DNA from: Humidesulfovibrio sp.
Lineage (GTDB): Bacteria > Desulfobacterota > Desulfovibrionia > Desulfovibrionales > Desulfovibrionaceae
Direction: 5' to 3'
Assembly (NCBI RefSeq): GCF_031082295.1
Contig: NZ_JAVHLD010000002.1
Span: 1 to 40,975 of the forward strand
Length of the DNA stretch: 40,975 nt
Shown: piece by piece, positions 14,936 to 22,864 of the stretch
How positions within the stretch are numbered: position 1 is the first letter of the stretch
How the letters are laid out: each line of letters starts with the position of its first letter
The notes under the pieces: model-generated
The model's input: the letters and a program-made list of their open reading frames with translations, nothing else
Told to the model about the DNA's origin: nothing
Databases searched by the model: none
Made by a program: the position numbers and the translations under genes

Positions 14936-17900
14936 CTAGATCTTTTGGCCGCAGCCGGGGCAGAACTTGAAGTCCGCGCTACCGACAGGAGCTTTGCAGG
15001 TGGGGCAGCAGCTCTCAACCGGGCCAAGCTCCACAAGAAGCTCGCCTTCCTTAACAGGTACCATGATCTTGTCTTCCTGGTAGTTGGCGTTCTTGAGCAC
15101 GCGCTTGACCATGCCGGCCGTGGCCGCGTAGACGCTCTTCTCCTGCTTCATGATGGAGATGTTGCAGATCTCCTCGCCAAGCTTGACGTGATCGCCCACG
15201 CGAACATGCATGACCCAGAGGTCACCGTTCGAAGGCGAGGCGATGTGGTACTCGTTCTTCAGGTCGGCCATCTCCACGGCATCGCGCTCGGAGGCGGCTC
15301 CTTCACGCACCTTCACCTGATAGCTCACGCTCTCGTTGTCCACCGTGTAGCGCACCGTGCAGATGCCCTGCTCGTCCGGCTCGGAGATGTCATGGATCTG
15401 CATGACGTGCGGCTTGCCGGAAGCGCTCTGGAAGAGCAGCTTCTCGTTCTTCTCAAGCCCCTCGAACCAGACATCGACGGGCAGGTTGTTGGCATCGCCG
15501 AAGTTCTCGCAGAACTCGATGGTCTTGAGCGCATCGCCAGGGTGGTTCAGGTAGAGCACGAACTCTTCGGGCGTCGGCTTGCGGCCAAGGCGCACTGCCA
15601 AGGCCTGCTCCTCGGCGGCGAGGTCCATGTCGGCCAGGGTCTCGAGCGGGGAGGCCTCGGTGCGGCAGGCGACGGCGTCCTGCCAGTCGTTGCCGAAGGC
15701 GCTCTGGTAGACCCAGTCGGCAGGGAAGCCCAGAGGCAACTTGCCGTACTTGCCGAGCAGCAGATTGCGGAAGGCGTCGTTGCTGTCGCGATAGAGGTCG
15801 AGGCGCGCCTCGCACTCATGAGCGGTGAGGTCGGCCTCGGGCGCCAGGTTCACGATATCCAGAATGTTCAGCAGACGACGCACCTCGCGCTCGCCGCCGC
15901 GCTTGTACGCGCCGGTGACAGCCAGAAACGCCGTGTTCCAGGTGATCTGGGAACCGGGGGTGACGTCGTGGTAGCGCACGATCTTGCGCGTTCCGGCCAG
16001 GAACTTCAGCATGTAGGGCAGGAGGTGGATGTAGCCCTGCTTCATGGCCCCTTCCTGCGAAGAGGAGGTGGCCCCGCCGGGCATGCCGTGCATGACAACG
16101 TCGTGGTCGATGCCCTGGAAGTACGGCGCGCAGTAGCGGTCATAGTACGGCATGATCTGCTTGAGGGTGAAGTTGGTGGAGCGGATCATCTCCTTGTCGA
16201 TCACGGTCGACAGCCCCATCTCCTCCTCAATGTACGCGCAGGTGGAGAGCACGTCGCCCTGTCCGTACCAGCGCACGGAGGAGCCGATGGCTGTATCGAC
16301 GATGTGCGCGCCAGCGCTCGCGGCAGCGCCCATGGTGGGCACGAAAAGGCCGTCCGTGTAGTGGCGGTGGCTGTGGATGACCAGATCCGGGTACTTCTTG
16401 ACCAGCGCCTGGATGAGCTCGCGCATGAAACGCGGCGGGCAAACCCCTGCCATGTCCTTGAGCCCCAAGGTGATGGACTGGCTGGCCATTTTCTTGGAGA
16501 CGCCCAGCACGTCCGCGCACATGGCAAGGATGTTCTCAGTGACGCCCAGGTAGTGATCCACGTCAAAGCCCTTGGCCCAGGACAGGGACAAGGCGGGCTC
16601 GAAGATGTGCTTCTTGGATTCGAGGACCACTTCCGCGAACGGACGCATGTTTTCAACATGATTCAGGAAGTCAAAGCAGCGGATGACGTCGTAGTGCTCG
16701 CAGATCATCTCGCCGGTGAGGCGCATCAGGTTCTTTGGTTGCGGCTTGTAGCCCAGAACGTTGGTGGAGCGGATGAGGATCTGCTTCAGCGTCGTGGGCG
16801 CGAACTGGTTCCACTCCTTGGCCTCGGTGAAGGGGTAGGTCATGTTGGCCAGCATGGCCACGTGGAAGTGCGCGCCTCCGCCATTCTCCAGGGAGAAGAA
16901 TCCGCAGCGGTCCAGGTAGGGGCCGATGATGCGGTCTTCGGCCAGGCGGAAACGGTTTCCGGAATTGCTCTGTGTGATGTCGCGTGTGGTGGTGTCGCTG
17001 AAATGGACGATGCCCTTGGAGCGGTCCTCGCGCAGCGCATCCAGAATGGAATCACGGCTCATGCTGCGGGTGATGCGCGGCTCAAAGGCGGCGTCAGAGG
17101 TCTCCGGCGCCTTGACCAGCTGGAAGCGGCCCACACGCTTGTCGGCGCGGCCACGGTACTCTCCCAGGGACACATACGGGTTGTAGCCCTTTGCCGAAAT
17201 CTCGGCCACCAGGCGCGTCAGGCGCACGCGCTCCGGCTCCTGGTCCGAGTAGGACATGAGCTCGGCCTTTTTCAGGCGAACGAAGTTGGTGTCGTAGTAG
17301 CCGGAAACGAAGTCCGGGTGCTTGATGACCTGGCGGTGGAAGTTGATGGTGGTTTTGACACCGCTAATCATGTACTCGCGCAGGGCGCGGCGCATGAGCA
17401 TGACGGTCTTGTCCCAGCTGCTGCCGTACGTGATGAGGAGCGCGGCGGCGGAGTCGTAGCGAGAGGGGAAGCGGTAGCCCGCGCAAATGCAGGAGTCGAT
17501 GCGCACGCCCTGGCCGCCGGGAGAAACGTAGCGGGTGATGGTGCCTGCGTTGGGCGAGAAATTGTCCTGCGGGTCCTCGCAATTCACGCGCACCTGCATG
17601 GCGTGCAGGTAGGGCTTGGTGTTCTTCTCGTTGAAGCGCAACTTGGAGCCGAAGGCGATGGCGATCTGCTCCTCAACCAGGTCAATGCCGTAGCGGCATT
17701 CGGTGATGCCGTGCTCCACCTGGAGGCGCGTGTTGACCTCGATGAGGTAGGGGCGTCCGTCCTTGTCGACGAGGAACTCCACCGTGGCCAGGGAATGGTA
17801 GCCGCACGCCTTGATGAGCTTCTCAGAGTAGCCCTTGAGCTCCTTGCGCAGCTCCGGCGTGAAGACCGGCCAGGGCGAAGGGGTGATCTCAATGAGCTTC

Positions 17901-18640
17901 TGGTGGTTGCGCTGCACGGAGCAGTCGCGCTCGTCGAAGACGAAGACGTTGCCGTACATGTCGGCCACGGTCTGAAATTCAATGTGGCGCACCGAGGTGA
18001 GCAGCTTTTCCACGTAGAGGCGCGGATTGCCGAAGCTTGCCTTGGCCAGGGCCGAAGCCTTGGTGAAGGCGCTCTCAAGCTGGGATTCCTCGTAGACCTC
18101 GTAGATGCCGCGACCGCCGCCGCCGCCCTCGGCCTTGAGCATGATCGGGAAGCCGATCTCCTTGGCGATGCGGCGTGCCTCGGGGATGCTGACGGCCTCG
18201 GGGGAGCCGGGCACCACGGGTACGCCAATCTCCTCGGCCAGTTTGCGCACGGCCACCTTGTTGCCAAGAAGACGCATCGGCCCCTGGTTCGGCCCGATGA
18301 AGATGATGCCCGCTTCCTCGCATTTCTTGGGGAAGGAGTCGTCCTCGCTGCCGAAGCCCCAGCCGGGGTGGATGGCGACAATGCCGCGATCCTTGGCCAT
18401 TTTGATGACGCGGTCCAGATCGAGATAGGCGCGGGGGTCCTCGCCAAGCAGGAGCAGCTCGTGGGCGCCGGTAGTGGCCGGGGAAGTCTTGTCGACATCG
18501 GTCGCGGTCATGACGGCCACGGCCTCAAACATTTCGGTAATGGAGCGGCAGATGCGACGTGCCGGGATGCCCCGATTGGCCACCAGGATTGGCTTGCCCT
18601 TGACGATTTCCAGAACCTGCTCAAATGACTTCGGCTTCAT
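14936..18640 (-). CDS. pyc: pyruvate carboxylase with C-terminal zinc ribbon
   Basis: Biotin-dependent carboxylation of pyruvate to oxaloacetate. Biotin carboxylase domain (about 15-465): glycine loop at 172-178, KLIEITPSP, and NTRLQVEH with the catalytic region near 303-310. Carboxyltransferase (about 545-840): DTTTRDITQS from 549, carbamylated-lysine motif GLKDMAG with Lys728, and metal histidines HSH at 756-758. The tether is followed by a biotinyl domain (about 1130-1205) with ISIMKQEKS, biotin on Lys1165; the usual sequence is AMKM. The end (1212-1230) is a CPTC...CPGC zinc ribbon, absent from typical pyruvate carboxylases of about 1150 residues. The ATG at 18640 has AGGGGGA about twelve bases upstream. 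It lies 58 bases after birA on the same strand and is probably cotranscribed. The divergent carboxyltransferase motifs leave some doubt about substrate. Confidence 0.9.
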   Translation of the reverse strand: MKPKSFEQVLEIVKGKPILVANRGIPARRICRSITEMFEAVAVMTATDVDKTSPATTGAHELLLLGEDPRAYLDLDRVIKMAKDRGIVAIHPGWGFGSEDDSFPKKCEEAGIIFIGPNQGPMRLLGNKVAVRKLAEEIGVPVVPGSPEAVSIPEARRIAKEIGFPIMLKAEGGGGGRGIYEVYEESQLESAFTKASALAKASFGNPRLYVEKLLTSVRHIEFQTVADMYGNVFVFDERDCSVQRNHQKLIEITPSPWPVFTPELRKELKGYSEKLIKACGYHSLATVEFLVDKDGRPYLIEVNTRLQVEHGITECRYGIDLVEEQIAIAFGSKLRFNEKNTKPYLHAMQVRVNCEDPQDNFSPNAGTITRYVSPGGQGVRIDSCICAGYRFPSRYDSAAALLITYGSSWDKTVMLMRRALREYMISGVKTTINFHRQVIKHPDFVSGYYDTNFVRLKKAELMSYSDQEPERVRLTRLVAEISAKGYNPYVSLGEYRGRADKRVGRFQLVKAPETSDAAFEPRITRSMSRDSILDALREDRSKGIVHFSDTTTRDITQSNSGNRFRLAEDRIIGPYLDRCGFFSLENGGGAHFHVAMLANMTYPFTEAKEWNQFAPTTLKQILIRSTNVLGYKPQPKNLMRLTGEMICEHYDVIRCFDFLNHVENMRPFAEVVLESKKHIFEPALSLSWAKGFDVDHYLGVTENILAMCADVLGVSKKMASQSITLGLKDMAGVCPPRFMRELIQALVKKYPDLVIHSHRHYTDGLFVPTMGAAASAGAHIVDTAIGSSVRWYGQGDVLSTCAYIEEEMGLSTVIDKEMIRSTNFTLKQIMPYYDRYCAPYFQGIDHDVVMHGMPGGATSSSQEGAMKQGYIHLLPYMLKFLAGTRKIVRYHDVTPGSQITWNTAFLAVTGAYKRGGEREVRRLLNILDIVNLAPEADLTAHECEARLDLYRDSNDAFRNLLLGKYGKLPLGFPADWVYQSAFGNDWQDAVACRTEASPLETLADMDLAAEEQALAVRLGRKPTPEEFVLYLNHPGDALKTIEFCENFGDANNLPVDVWFEGLEKNEKLLFQSASGKPHVMQIHDISEPDEQGICTVRYTVDNESVSYQVKVREGAASERDAVEMADLKNEYHIASPSNGDLWVMHVRVGDHVKLGEEICNISIMKQEKSVYAATAGMVKRVLKNANYQEDKIMVPVKEGELLVELGPVESCCPTCKAPVGSADFKFCPGCGQKI

Positions 18641-18698
18641 GCGAAAGCGTTCCCCCTTATATCAAACTTGTCGCCCGCCAAACCCAAAACGCCAGGGA

Positions 18699-19607
18699 TC
18701 AGAGAGGCGTCACATCGCCGGCAAGGAGACGTATTTCCCTGCCCTCACTATCGAGAACCAGTTCACCAATTCCGGAGACACCCATCACCCTCGCCTCGTA
18801 CCGAACGCCTGCGCCTTCGGTCACAAGGACACGACGACCGACCCAGGCAAGCCTGGACCGGAAGATCGTCAGAAAATCACTGGGAGTGAATGTCTCAAGT
18901 AGAGTTGTGTAACCCGTTTCCATCCGATTTACAAGCATCCGCCACAGCCCGAGGACGCCAGGAATGTGCTGGAGGCCCGGAAACTGCGCTGCCGCAACGC
19001 AATGCCCGTCACGCAGGTCCGACTCGCCAGGAGCCCATGCCACGTTCAGTCCAAGCCCAGCGAGAATGCAGCCAGGCCGCTCCTCGACGAGGATTCCACC
19101 TATCTTCTTGTCATCCAACAGAAGATCATTCGGCCATTTCACGCGGACAGGCCCGCAAACGTCCTCCAAAGCCTCCGCAAGCAGATGGCCGAGCACGAGA
19201 GGGCGTAGGTCGTTCCAAAGCCCCTGCGCAGGCGGGCAGACTAGTGTCGCCAGCACGTTGCCAGGCGCCGAGAGCCAGTTCCGGCGGAGCTGCCCGCGCC
19301 CAAGCGTCTGCACCGGCGCGATGACGCTGCCGAAAACGCCCAGGCAGCCGCGCGACACCAGTTCACGGGCCACGTCCATGGTCGACGAGCAGGGGCCGCA
19401 CACGACCACCGCAGAGCCCGGCGGCGCATCTGCGCGCAACGTCCTGTCATCGCAATGGTTCCAGGGGGCAAAAGTCTGCATATCCGACGCCCAAAGCGGA
19501 TGAAACGACGCCAGCGAGTCCGGCGATATGGGGTCAGCCAGACCGGGTAGGCCTTCGGCTAGCAGGCGCACGCCGGAAGCGTCTGACTCAGGCACTGGAT
19601 GCTCCAC
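18699..19607 (-). CDS. birA: biotin--[carboxylase] ligase
   Basis: Makes biotinyl-AMP and transfers biotin to a carrier lysine, here presumably Lys1165 of the adjacent pyruvate carboxylase. Of the 302 residues, about 65-300 form the ligase: CSSTMDVA, the adenylate loop GRGQLRRNW (canonical GRGRxGRxW), VKWPNDLLLDDKKIGGILVE, and GLGLNV. The C-terminal cap domain is present (VGRRVLVTEGAGVRYEARVMGV). The first ~60 residues are not a winged helix, so this is a ligase without the repressor domain. The start is GTG at 19607 with AAGGAAAGAAGG upstream. An ATG at codon 43 is an alternative start but lacks a good ribosome binding site. It lies upstream of pyc and is divergent from cca, 47 bases away. 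Confidence 0.9.
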   Translation of the reverse strand: MEHPVPESDASGVRLLAEGLPGLADPISPDSLASFHPLWASDMQTFAPWNHCDDRTLRADAPPGSAVVVCGPCSSTMDVARELVSRGCLGVFGSVIAPVQTLGRGQLRRNWLSAPGNVLATLVCPPAQGLWNDLRPLVLGHLLAEALEDVCGPVRVKWPNDLLLDDKKIGGILVEERPGCILAGLGLNVAWAPGESDLRDGHCVAAAQFPGLQHIPGVLGLWRMLVNRMETGYTTLLETFTPSDFLTIFRSRLAWVGRRVLVTEGAGVRYEARVMGVSGIGELVLDSEGREIRLLAGDVTPL

Positions 19608-19640
19608 GAGAGACGCCTTCTTTCCTTCCAGGCCGCAAGG

Positions 19641-19649
19641 TGCTATGTT
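19641..19649 (+). promoter_or_regulatory. candidate extended -10 promoter of cca (leaderless)
   Basis: TGC-TATGTT fits an extended -10 element, with a poor TTTCCT at -35. Transcription would start at about 19655-19657, at the cca start codon, and no ribosome binding site lies at normal distance. Together these suggest a leaderless messenger. Confidence 0.35.
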
Positions 19650-19654
19650 GACGC

Positions 19655-20779
19655 ATGAAAATTCTCCTGGTGGGCGGGGCCGTCCGCAACAAACTCCTTG
19701 GACTTCCCGTCAGAGACAGGGATTATCTTGTCCTTGAGGCCACTGTCGAGGACTTCTTGGCCACTCATCCCGGGGCCAAGCCCGTCGGCAAGTCGTTCCC
19801 GGTCTTCATATATAACGGCGAGGAGTACAGCTTTCCTCGCGGCGCTGGCCTTGATGAAGATTTTGTCCGCCGCGATTTCACCATCAACGCCATTGCAGAG
19901 GATGAAGACGGCACGCTCCACCACCATCCGCTGGCCCTGGAAGACATAAATAACCGCCTGCTGCGTCCGGCCTCGGAGCATTCCCTGTCCGACGACCCCT
20001 TGCGGGCGTATCGTGCCGCGAGGTTCCTGGCGGAACTACCAGGGTTCACCCCGCACAAGGACCTTGTCGTGGCCATGCGGCAGGCCGCAGACCTCGGCAC
20101 TCTCGGGACGCCTTTTGCCGAGCGTGTCGGCCAAGAGACGCTCAAATCCTGCGCCAGCGCTCGTCCCGGAGAATTCCTGCGACTGCTGGACCAGGGGCGC
20201 TGCCTGGCGCCGTGGTTCTCTGAACTTGCCAGCGCCTCGGACATTCCGGCGGGACCGCCCAAGTTCCATGACAGCTCCCTGCTTGAGCACACGGCGCAGG
20301 TCATGGACAAGCTCGCCGGAGACGGCATGACCGTGTGGATGGGCCTGTGCCATGACCTTGGCAAAGCGACCACTCCTGCGTCGGAATTACCGCGACACAT
20401 CGGTCACGAAACGCGCGGCGAAGCCCTGGCCAAGGCTCTTGGGGAACGCCTGCGGCTGCCCACTCGCATGGTCAACGCAGGGGCCGACGCTGCCCGCTGG
20501 CACATGCTGGCCGGAAACTACCCTGAACTGCGCGAGGCGACCCGCGTAGACCTGCTGTTCCGGCTCAAGAGCCGCGGCGTGCTGCGTGAATTGTTCAGGC
20601 TTGTTCAGGCGGACAAGGATCAGGACCACCTGCCAGAGGCCCAGGCCGATCTTGATGCGGCGCTTGCCGTCTGCTTGCCGCCTGAGGCACGCGACCAGGG
20701 CGAAGCCTCCGGCGACCTCCTGCGTTCCTTGCGCATCAAGGCATTGCGCTCTGCAAAGAAGGCTGTTGGCCGCACCTGA
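19655..20779 (+). CDS. cca: CCA tRNA nucleotidyltransferase
   Basis: Adds or repairs the 3' CCA of tRNAs. The 374-residue protein begins like the E. coli enzyme: LVGGAVRNKLLGLP followed by VRDRDYLV, in which Asp21 and Asp23 bind the catalytic metals. RRDFTINAIAED (about 70-81) is the next class II motif. A middle neck and body domain follow, then an HD domain with LCHDLGKATTP near 230. Length is slightly below the ~410 residues of E. coli Cca. The start is secure from homology, yet no Shine-Dalgarno sequence is found within ten bases. The gene is divergent from birA and has no obvious partner. Poly(A) polymerase is the main alternative, but the N-terminus favours Cca. Confidence 0.9.
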   Translation: MKILLVGGAVRNKLLGLPVRDRDYLVLEATVEDFLATHPGAKPVGKSFPVFIYNGEEYSFPRGAGLDEDFVRRDFTINAIAEDEDGTLHHHPLALEDINNRLLRPASEHSLSDDPLRAYRAARFLAELPGFTPHKDLVVAMRQAADLGTLGTPFAERVGQETLKSCASARPGEFLRLLDQGRCLAPWFSELASASDIPAGPPKFHDSSLLEHTAQVMDKLAGDGMTVWMGLCHDLGKATTPASELPRHIGHETRGEALAKALGERLRLPTRMVNAGADAARWHMLAGNYPELREATRVDLLFRLKSRGVLRELFRLVQADKDQDHLPEAQADLDAALAVCLPPEARDQGEASGDLLRSLRIKALRSAKKAVGRT

Positions 20780-20835
20780 TTACCAATGCCTTGCACGGAG
20801 CGTAACACTATTTTTCACTTCGTGAGACTTTTTTG

Positions 20836-20864
20836 TTGACGCGAATCAGACCCGTGTGCATAAA
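20836..20864 (+). promoter_or_regulatory. sigma-70 type promoter of nikMN operon
   Basis: TTGACG (20836-20841), 17 bases, CATAAA (20859-20864). Expected start near 20871, leaving a leader of about 40 bases. GTAACAC at 20802-20808 matches one half of the GTGTTAC...GTAACAC NikR site described for deltaproteobacteria (from memory), but the second half is not found at the expected distance. No cobalamin riboswitch fits in this short leader. Confidence 0.55.
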
Positions 20865-20910
20865 GAACTGGCCTGGACGTCCAAGAGCTCGTTTTCTGGA
20901 GGACTAACAC

Positions 20911-21957
20911 ATGCACATGGCTGACGCTCTTCTCTCCCCCGCCGTCGGCGGGACCATGTGGGCCGCATCCGCTGGTCTGCTCGCCTACTCCTCAAGCCGC
21001 TTGAAAACCACCCTGGACGACAACCGCGTGCCCCTCATGGGTGTGCTCGCCGCATTTGTTTTCGCGGCGCAGATGATCAACTTCAGCATCCCTGGCACCG
21101 GTTCCAGCGGTCACCTCGGCGGCGGGCTAATCCTGGCCGTTCTGCTCGGCCCCCACGCCGCGTTTTTGTCCATCGCCTCGGTGCTTGCCGTGCAGGCGTT
21201 GTTCTTCGCCGACGGAGGCCTGCTGGCTCTTGGCTGCAACATCTTCAACCTCGGCTTCTTCCCCTGCTTCCTGTGCTATCCCTTCATCTTCAAGCCCCTG
21301 GCGGGCGAGGCGCCGAGCAGGGGCAGGCTCATGACCGCCTCGGTCATCGCAGCCGTAGTCGGACTGCAGATGGGAGCTTTCGGGGTCGTGTTGGAAACCG
21401 TGGCGTCCGGCATCAGCGAACTTCCTTTCAACTCCTTCGTGCTACTCATGCAGCCCATCCATCTTGCCATCGGACTAGTCGAGGGCGTTGTGACCGCGGC
21501 GCTGCTGGTGTTCCTGCACAAGGCGCGGCCGGAGCTCTTCGGCGCTGCCCAGCAGAATGCCAAGACTCGCTCCCTGCGCCCCGTCATCGTTGGCCTGGCT
21601 TTGGCGGCCATGGTCGTCGGTGGTGGCCTGAGCTGGTTCGCCGCTGGCGATCCTGACGGACTTGAATGGTCCATGGCCAAGGTGAGCGGCAAAGAAGAGC
21701 TGGAGGCCCCGGAACATGGCATCCACAGCACCCTGGGCAGTTTGCAGAAGAGCTTCGCCTTCCTGCCGGACTACAATTTCAAGGAGCCCGAGGCGACCGC
21801 CACCGATTCCGGCAAACCTGAGGCTCAGCAGACTGAGTCCTGGCCCAACGTCAGCGCTGGCACAAGCATTTCCGGCCTTCTCGGCGGGTTCATGACCCTG
21901 TGCCTGGCTGGACTCGTGGCCTTGTTGCTGCGGCGCCGCGCACCGAGCAAGGCTTGA
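20911..21957 (+). CDS. nikM: ECF-type nickel/cobalt transporter, fused substrate-binding subunit NikMN
   Basis: Membrane substrate-capture subunit of a group I energy-coupling factor importer for Ni2+ or Co2+. The 348 residues start MHMADALLSPAVGG; His2 at the free N-terminus is the conserved metal ligand of CbiM/NikM. About seven hydrophobic helices fill residues 8-215. A soluble segment with DPDGLEWSMAKVSG (about 250) and a final helix near 315-340 correspond to a fused NikN/CbiN subunit. GGAGGA lies about 11 bases before the ATG. NikQ and NikO follow on the same strand. Nickel is preferred over cobalt because no cobalamin genes or B12 riboswitch are near, but this is not decisive. Confidence 0.88.
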   Translation: MHMADALLSPAVGGTMWAASAGLLAYSSSRLKTTLDDNRVPLMGVLAAFVFAAQMINFSIPGTGSSGHLGGGLILAVLLGPHAAFLSIASVLAVQALFFADGGLLALGCNIFNLGFFPCFLCYPFIFKPLAGEAPSRGRLMTASVIAAVVGLQMGAFGVVLETVASGISELPFNSFVLLMQPIHLAIGLVEGVVTAALLVFLHKARPELFGAAQQNAKTRSLRPVIVGLALAAMVVGGGLSWFAAGDPDGLEWSMAKVSGKEELEAPEHGIHSTLGSLQKSFAFLPDYNFKEPEATATDSGKPEAQQTESWPNVSAGTSISGLLGGFMTLCLAGLVALLLRRRAPSKA

Positions 21958-21990
21958 ACCAGGTGGCTTAGGACTTACGGCATCACTCGG

Positions 21991-22012
21991 CGGGCAGGGC
22001 TCACCCTGCCCG
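21991..22012 (+). terminator. hairpin inside the nik operon (attenuator or partial terminator)
   Basis: CGGGCAGGG (21991-21999) pairs perfectly with CCCTGCCCG (22004-22012) around a CTCA loop and is followed by TTGCTTTTC. It lies between nikMN and nikQ, 18 bases before the nikQ start, so it could reduce read-through or protect the nikMN messenger. Confidence 0.55.
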
Positions 22013-22030
22013 TTGCTTTTCGGGGCATTC

Positions 22031-22864
22031 ATGGGGCTGGATAGCGCACTGCACGAGATACGACACCTGGATGACCTGTCCTCCAAGGATACGCCCACGC
22101 ATCGGCTTGACGCCCGGGCCAAGGTGTTGGTCACGCTCTTTTATCTTGTCTCGATGCTTTCCCTGGGACGCTACGAGGTTTCAGCACTTCTGCCCTTCGC
22201 AGCCTTCCCCTTGCTGCTGGCCGTTCAGGGTGAAGTCCCCCTTGCGCTTCTGCTTCGTCGTGCCGCCCTGGCCCTGCCCTTCGTTATTTTCGTCGGCATC
22301 TTCAATCCCCTGATCGACCGCGCGGTGCATTTCCATGTTGGCCCGCTCGCCATAACCGGAGGCATGCTCTCCTTTGCTTCCATCGTCCTGCGATCGCTCT
22401 TGGCCGTCACTACCGGCCTGGCGCTTGTGGCCGTAACCGGGTTCGACCAGATCTGCCGCGCCTTGGGGCGGCTTGGCATGCCGACCACCCTGCTTGTTCA
22501 GCTCCAGTTCCTTTACCGCTACCTGTTCGTCCTTGCCGACGAGGCGCTTCGCATGCTGCACGCCCGCGTCCAGCGCTGCGCCAAAAACAACCATCCGACC
22601 CTGCGCGAGTATCGCACACTGCTCGGCAGCCTGCTCCTGCGAACCCTTGACCGGGCCGGGCGCGTGCATCAAGCCATGCTCTGCCGCGGTTTTGACGGCC
22701 AGATGCCCGACCTGCGTCCTACTACGACTTTTGGCCCGGCGGAATGGCGCTTCTGCGCAATTTGGGGGCTCTTCCTCATCGCCGTGCGCATCCTCAACAT
22801 CCCCCAACACCTGGGCAACCTGCCCCTGTACCTGGGCGGCAAAGCTGGAGGCCTGTTCCCGTGA
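22031..22864 (+). CDS. nikQ: ECF transporter transmembrane subunit (T component)
   Basis: A 277-residue CbiQ/NikQ-family membrane protein that couples the ATPase to NikMN. Hydrophobic helices occur at about 35-55, 60-75, 90-110, 120-145 and 235-255. The cytoplasmic coupling helices carry the second of the two typical Ala-Arg-Gly type motifs in the form AMLCRGFDG, which contacts the ATPase. I use ATG at 22031 rather than the TTG six codons upstream, since the TTG overlaps the end of the hairpin at 21991-22012. The ribosome binding site is poor (CGGGGC), so coupling to nikMN or a modest level is likely. The stop overlaps the nikO start by four bases (GTGA). Confidence 0.87.
   Translation: MGLDSALHEIRHLDDLSSKDTPTHRLDARAKVLVTLFYLVSMLSLGRYEVSALLPFAAFPLLLAVQGEVPLALLLRRAALALPFVIFVGIFNPLIDRAVHFHVGPLAITGGMLSFASIVLRSLLAVTTGLALVAVTGFDQICRALGRLGMPTTLLVQLQFLYRYLFVLADEALRMLHARVQRCAKNNHPTLREYRTLLGSLLLRTLDRAGRVHQAMLCRGFDGQMPDLRPTTTFGPAEWRFCAIWGLFLIAVRILNIPQHLGNLPLYLGGKAGGLFP

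Noticed and set aside
14945-18628. A 1227-residue open frame on the plus strand, opposite pyruvate carboxylase
   Set aside because: It mirrors pyc almost exactly, has no ribosome binding site, and its translation is Val/Ala/Leu/His-rich without domains. Long antisense frames are a by-product of GC-rich codon bias.
20815-20834. Terminator after cca
   Set aside because: TCAC-TTC-GTGA is followed by T-rich sequence, but the stem is only four bases long, too weak to call.
20780-20910. Cobalamin riboswitch upstream of the metal transporter
   Set aside because: The leader after the promoter is only about 40 bases and lacks the conserved B12-box type sequence and required length.
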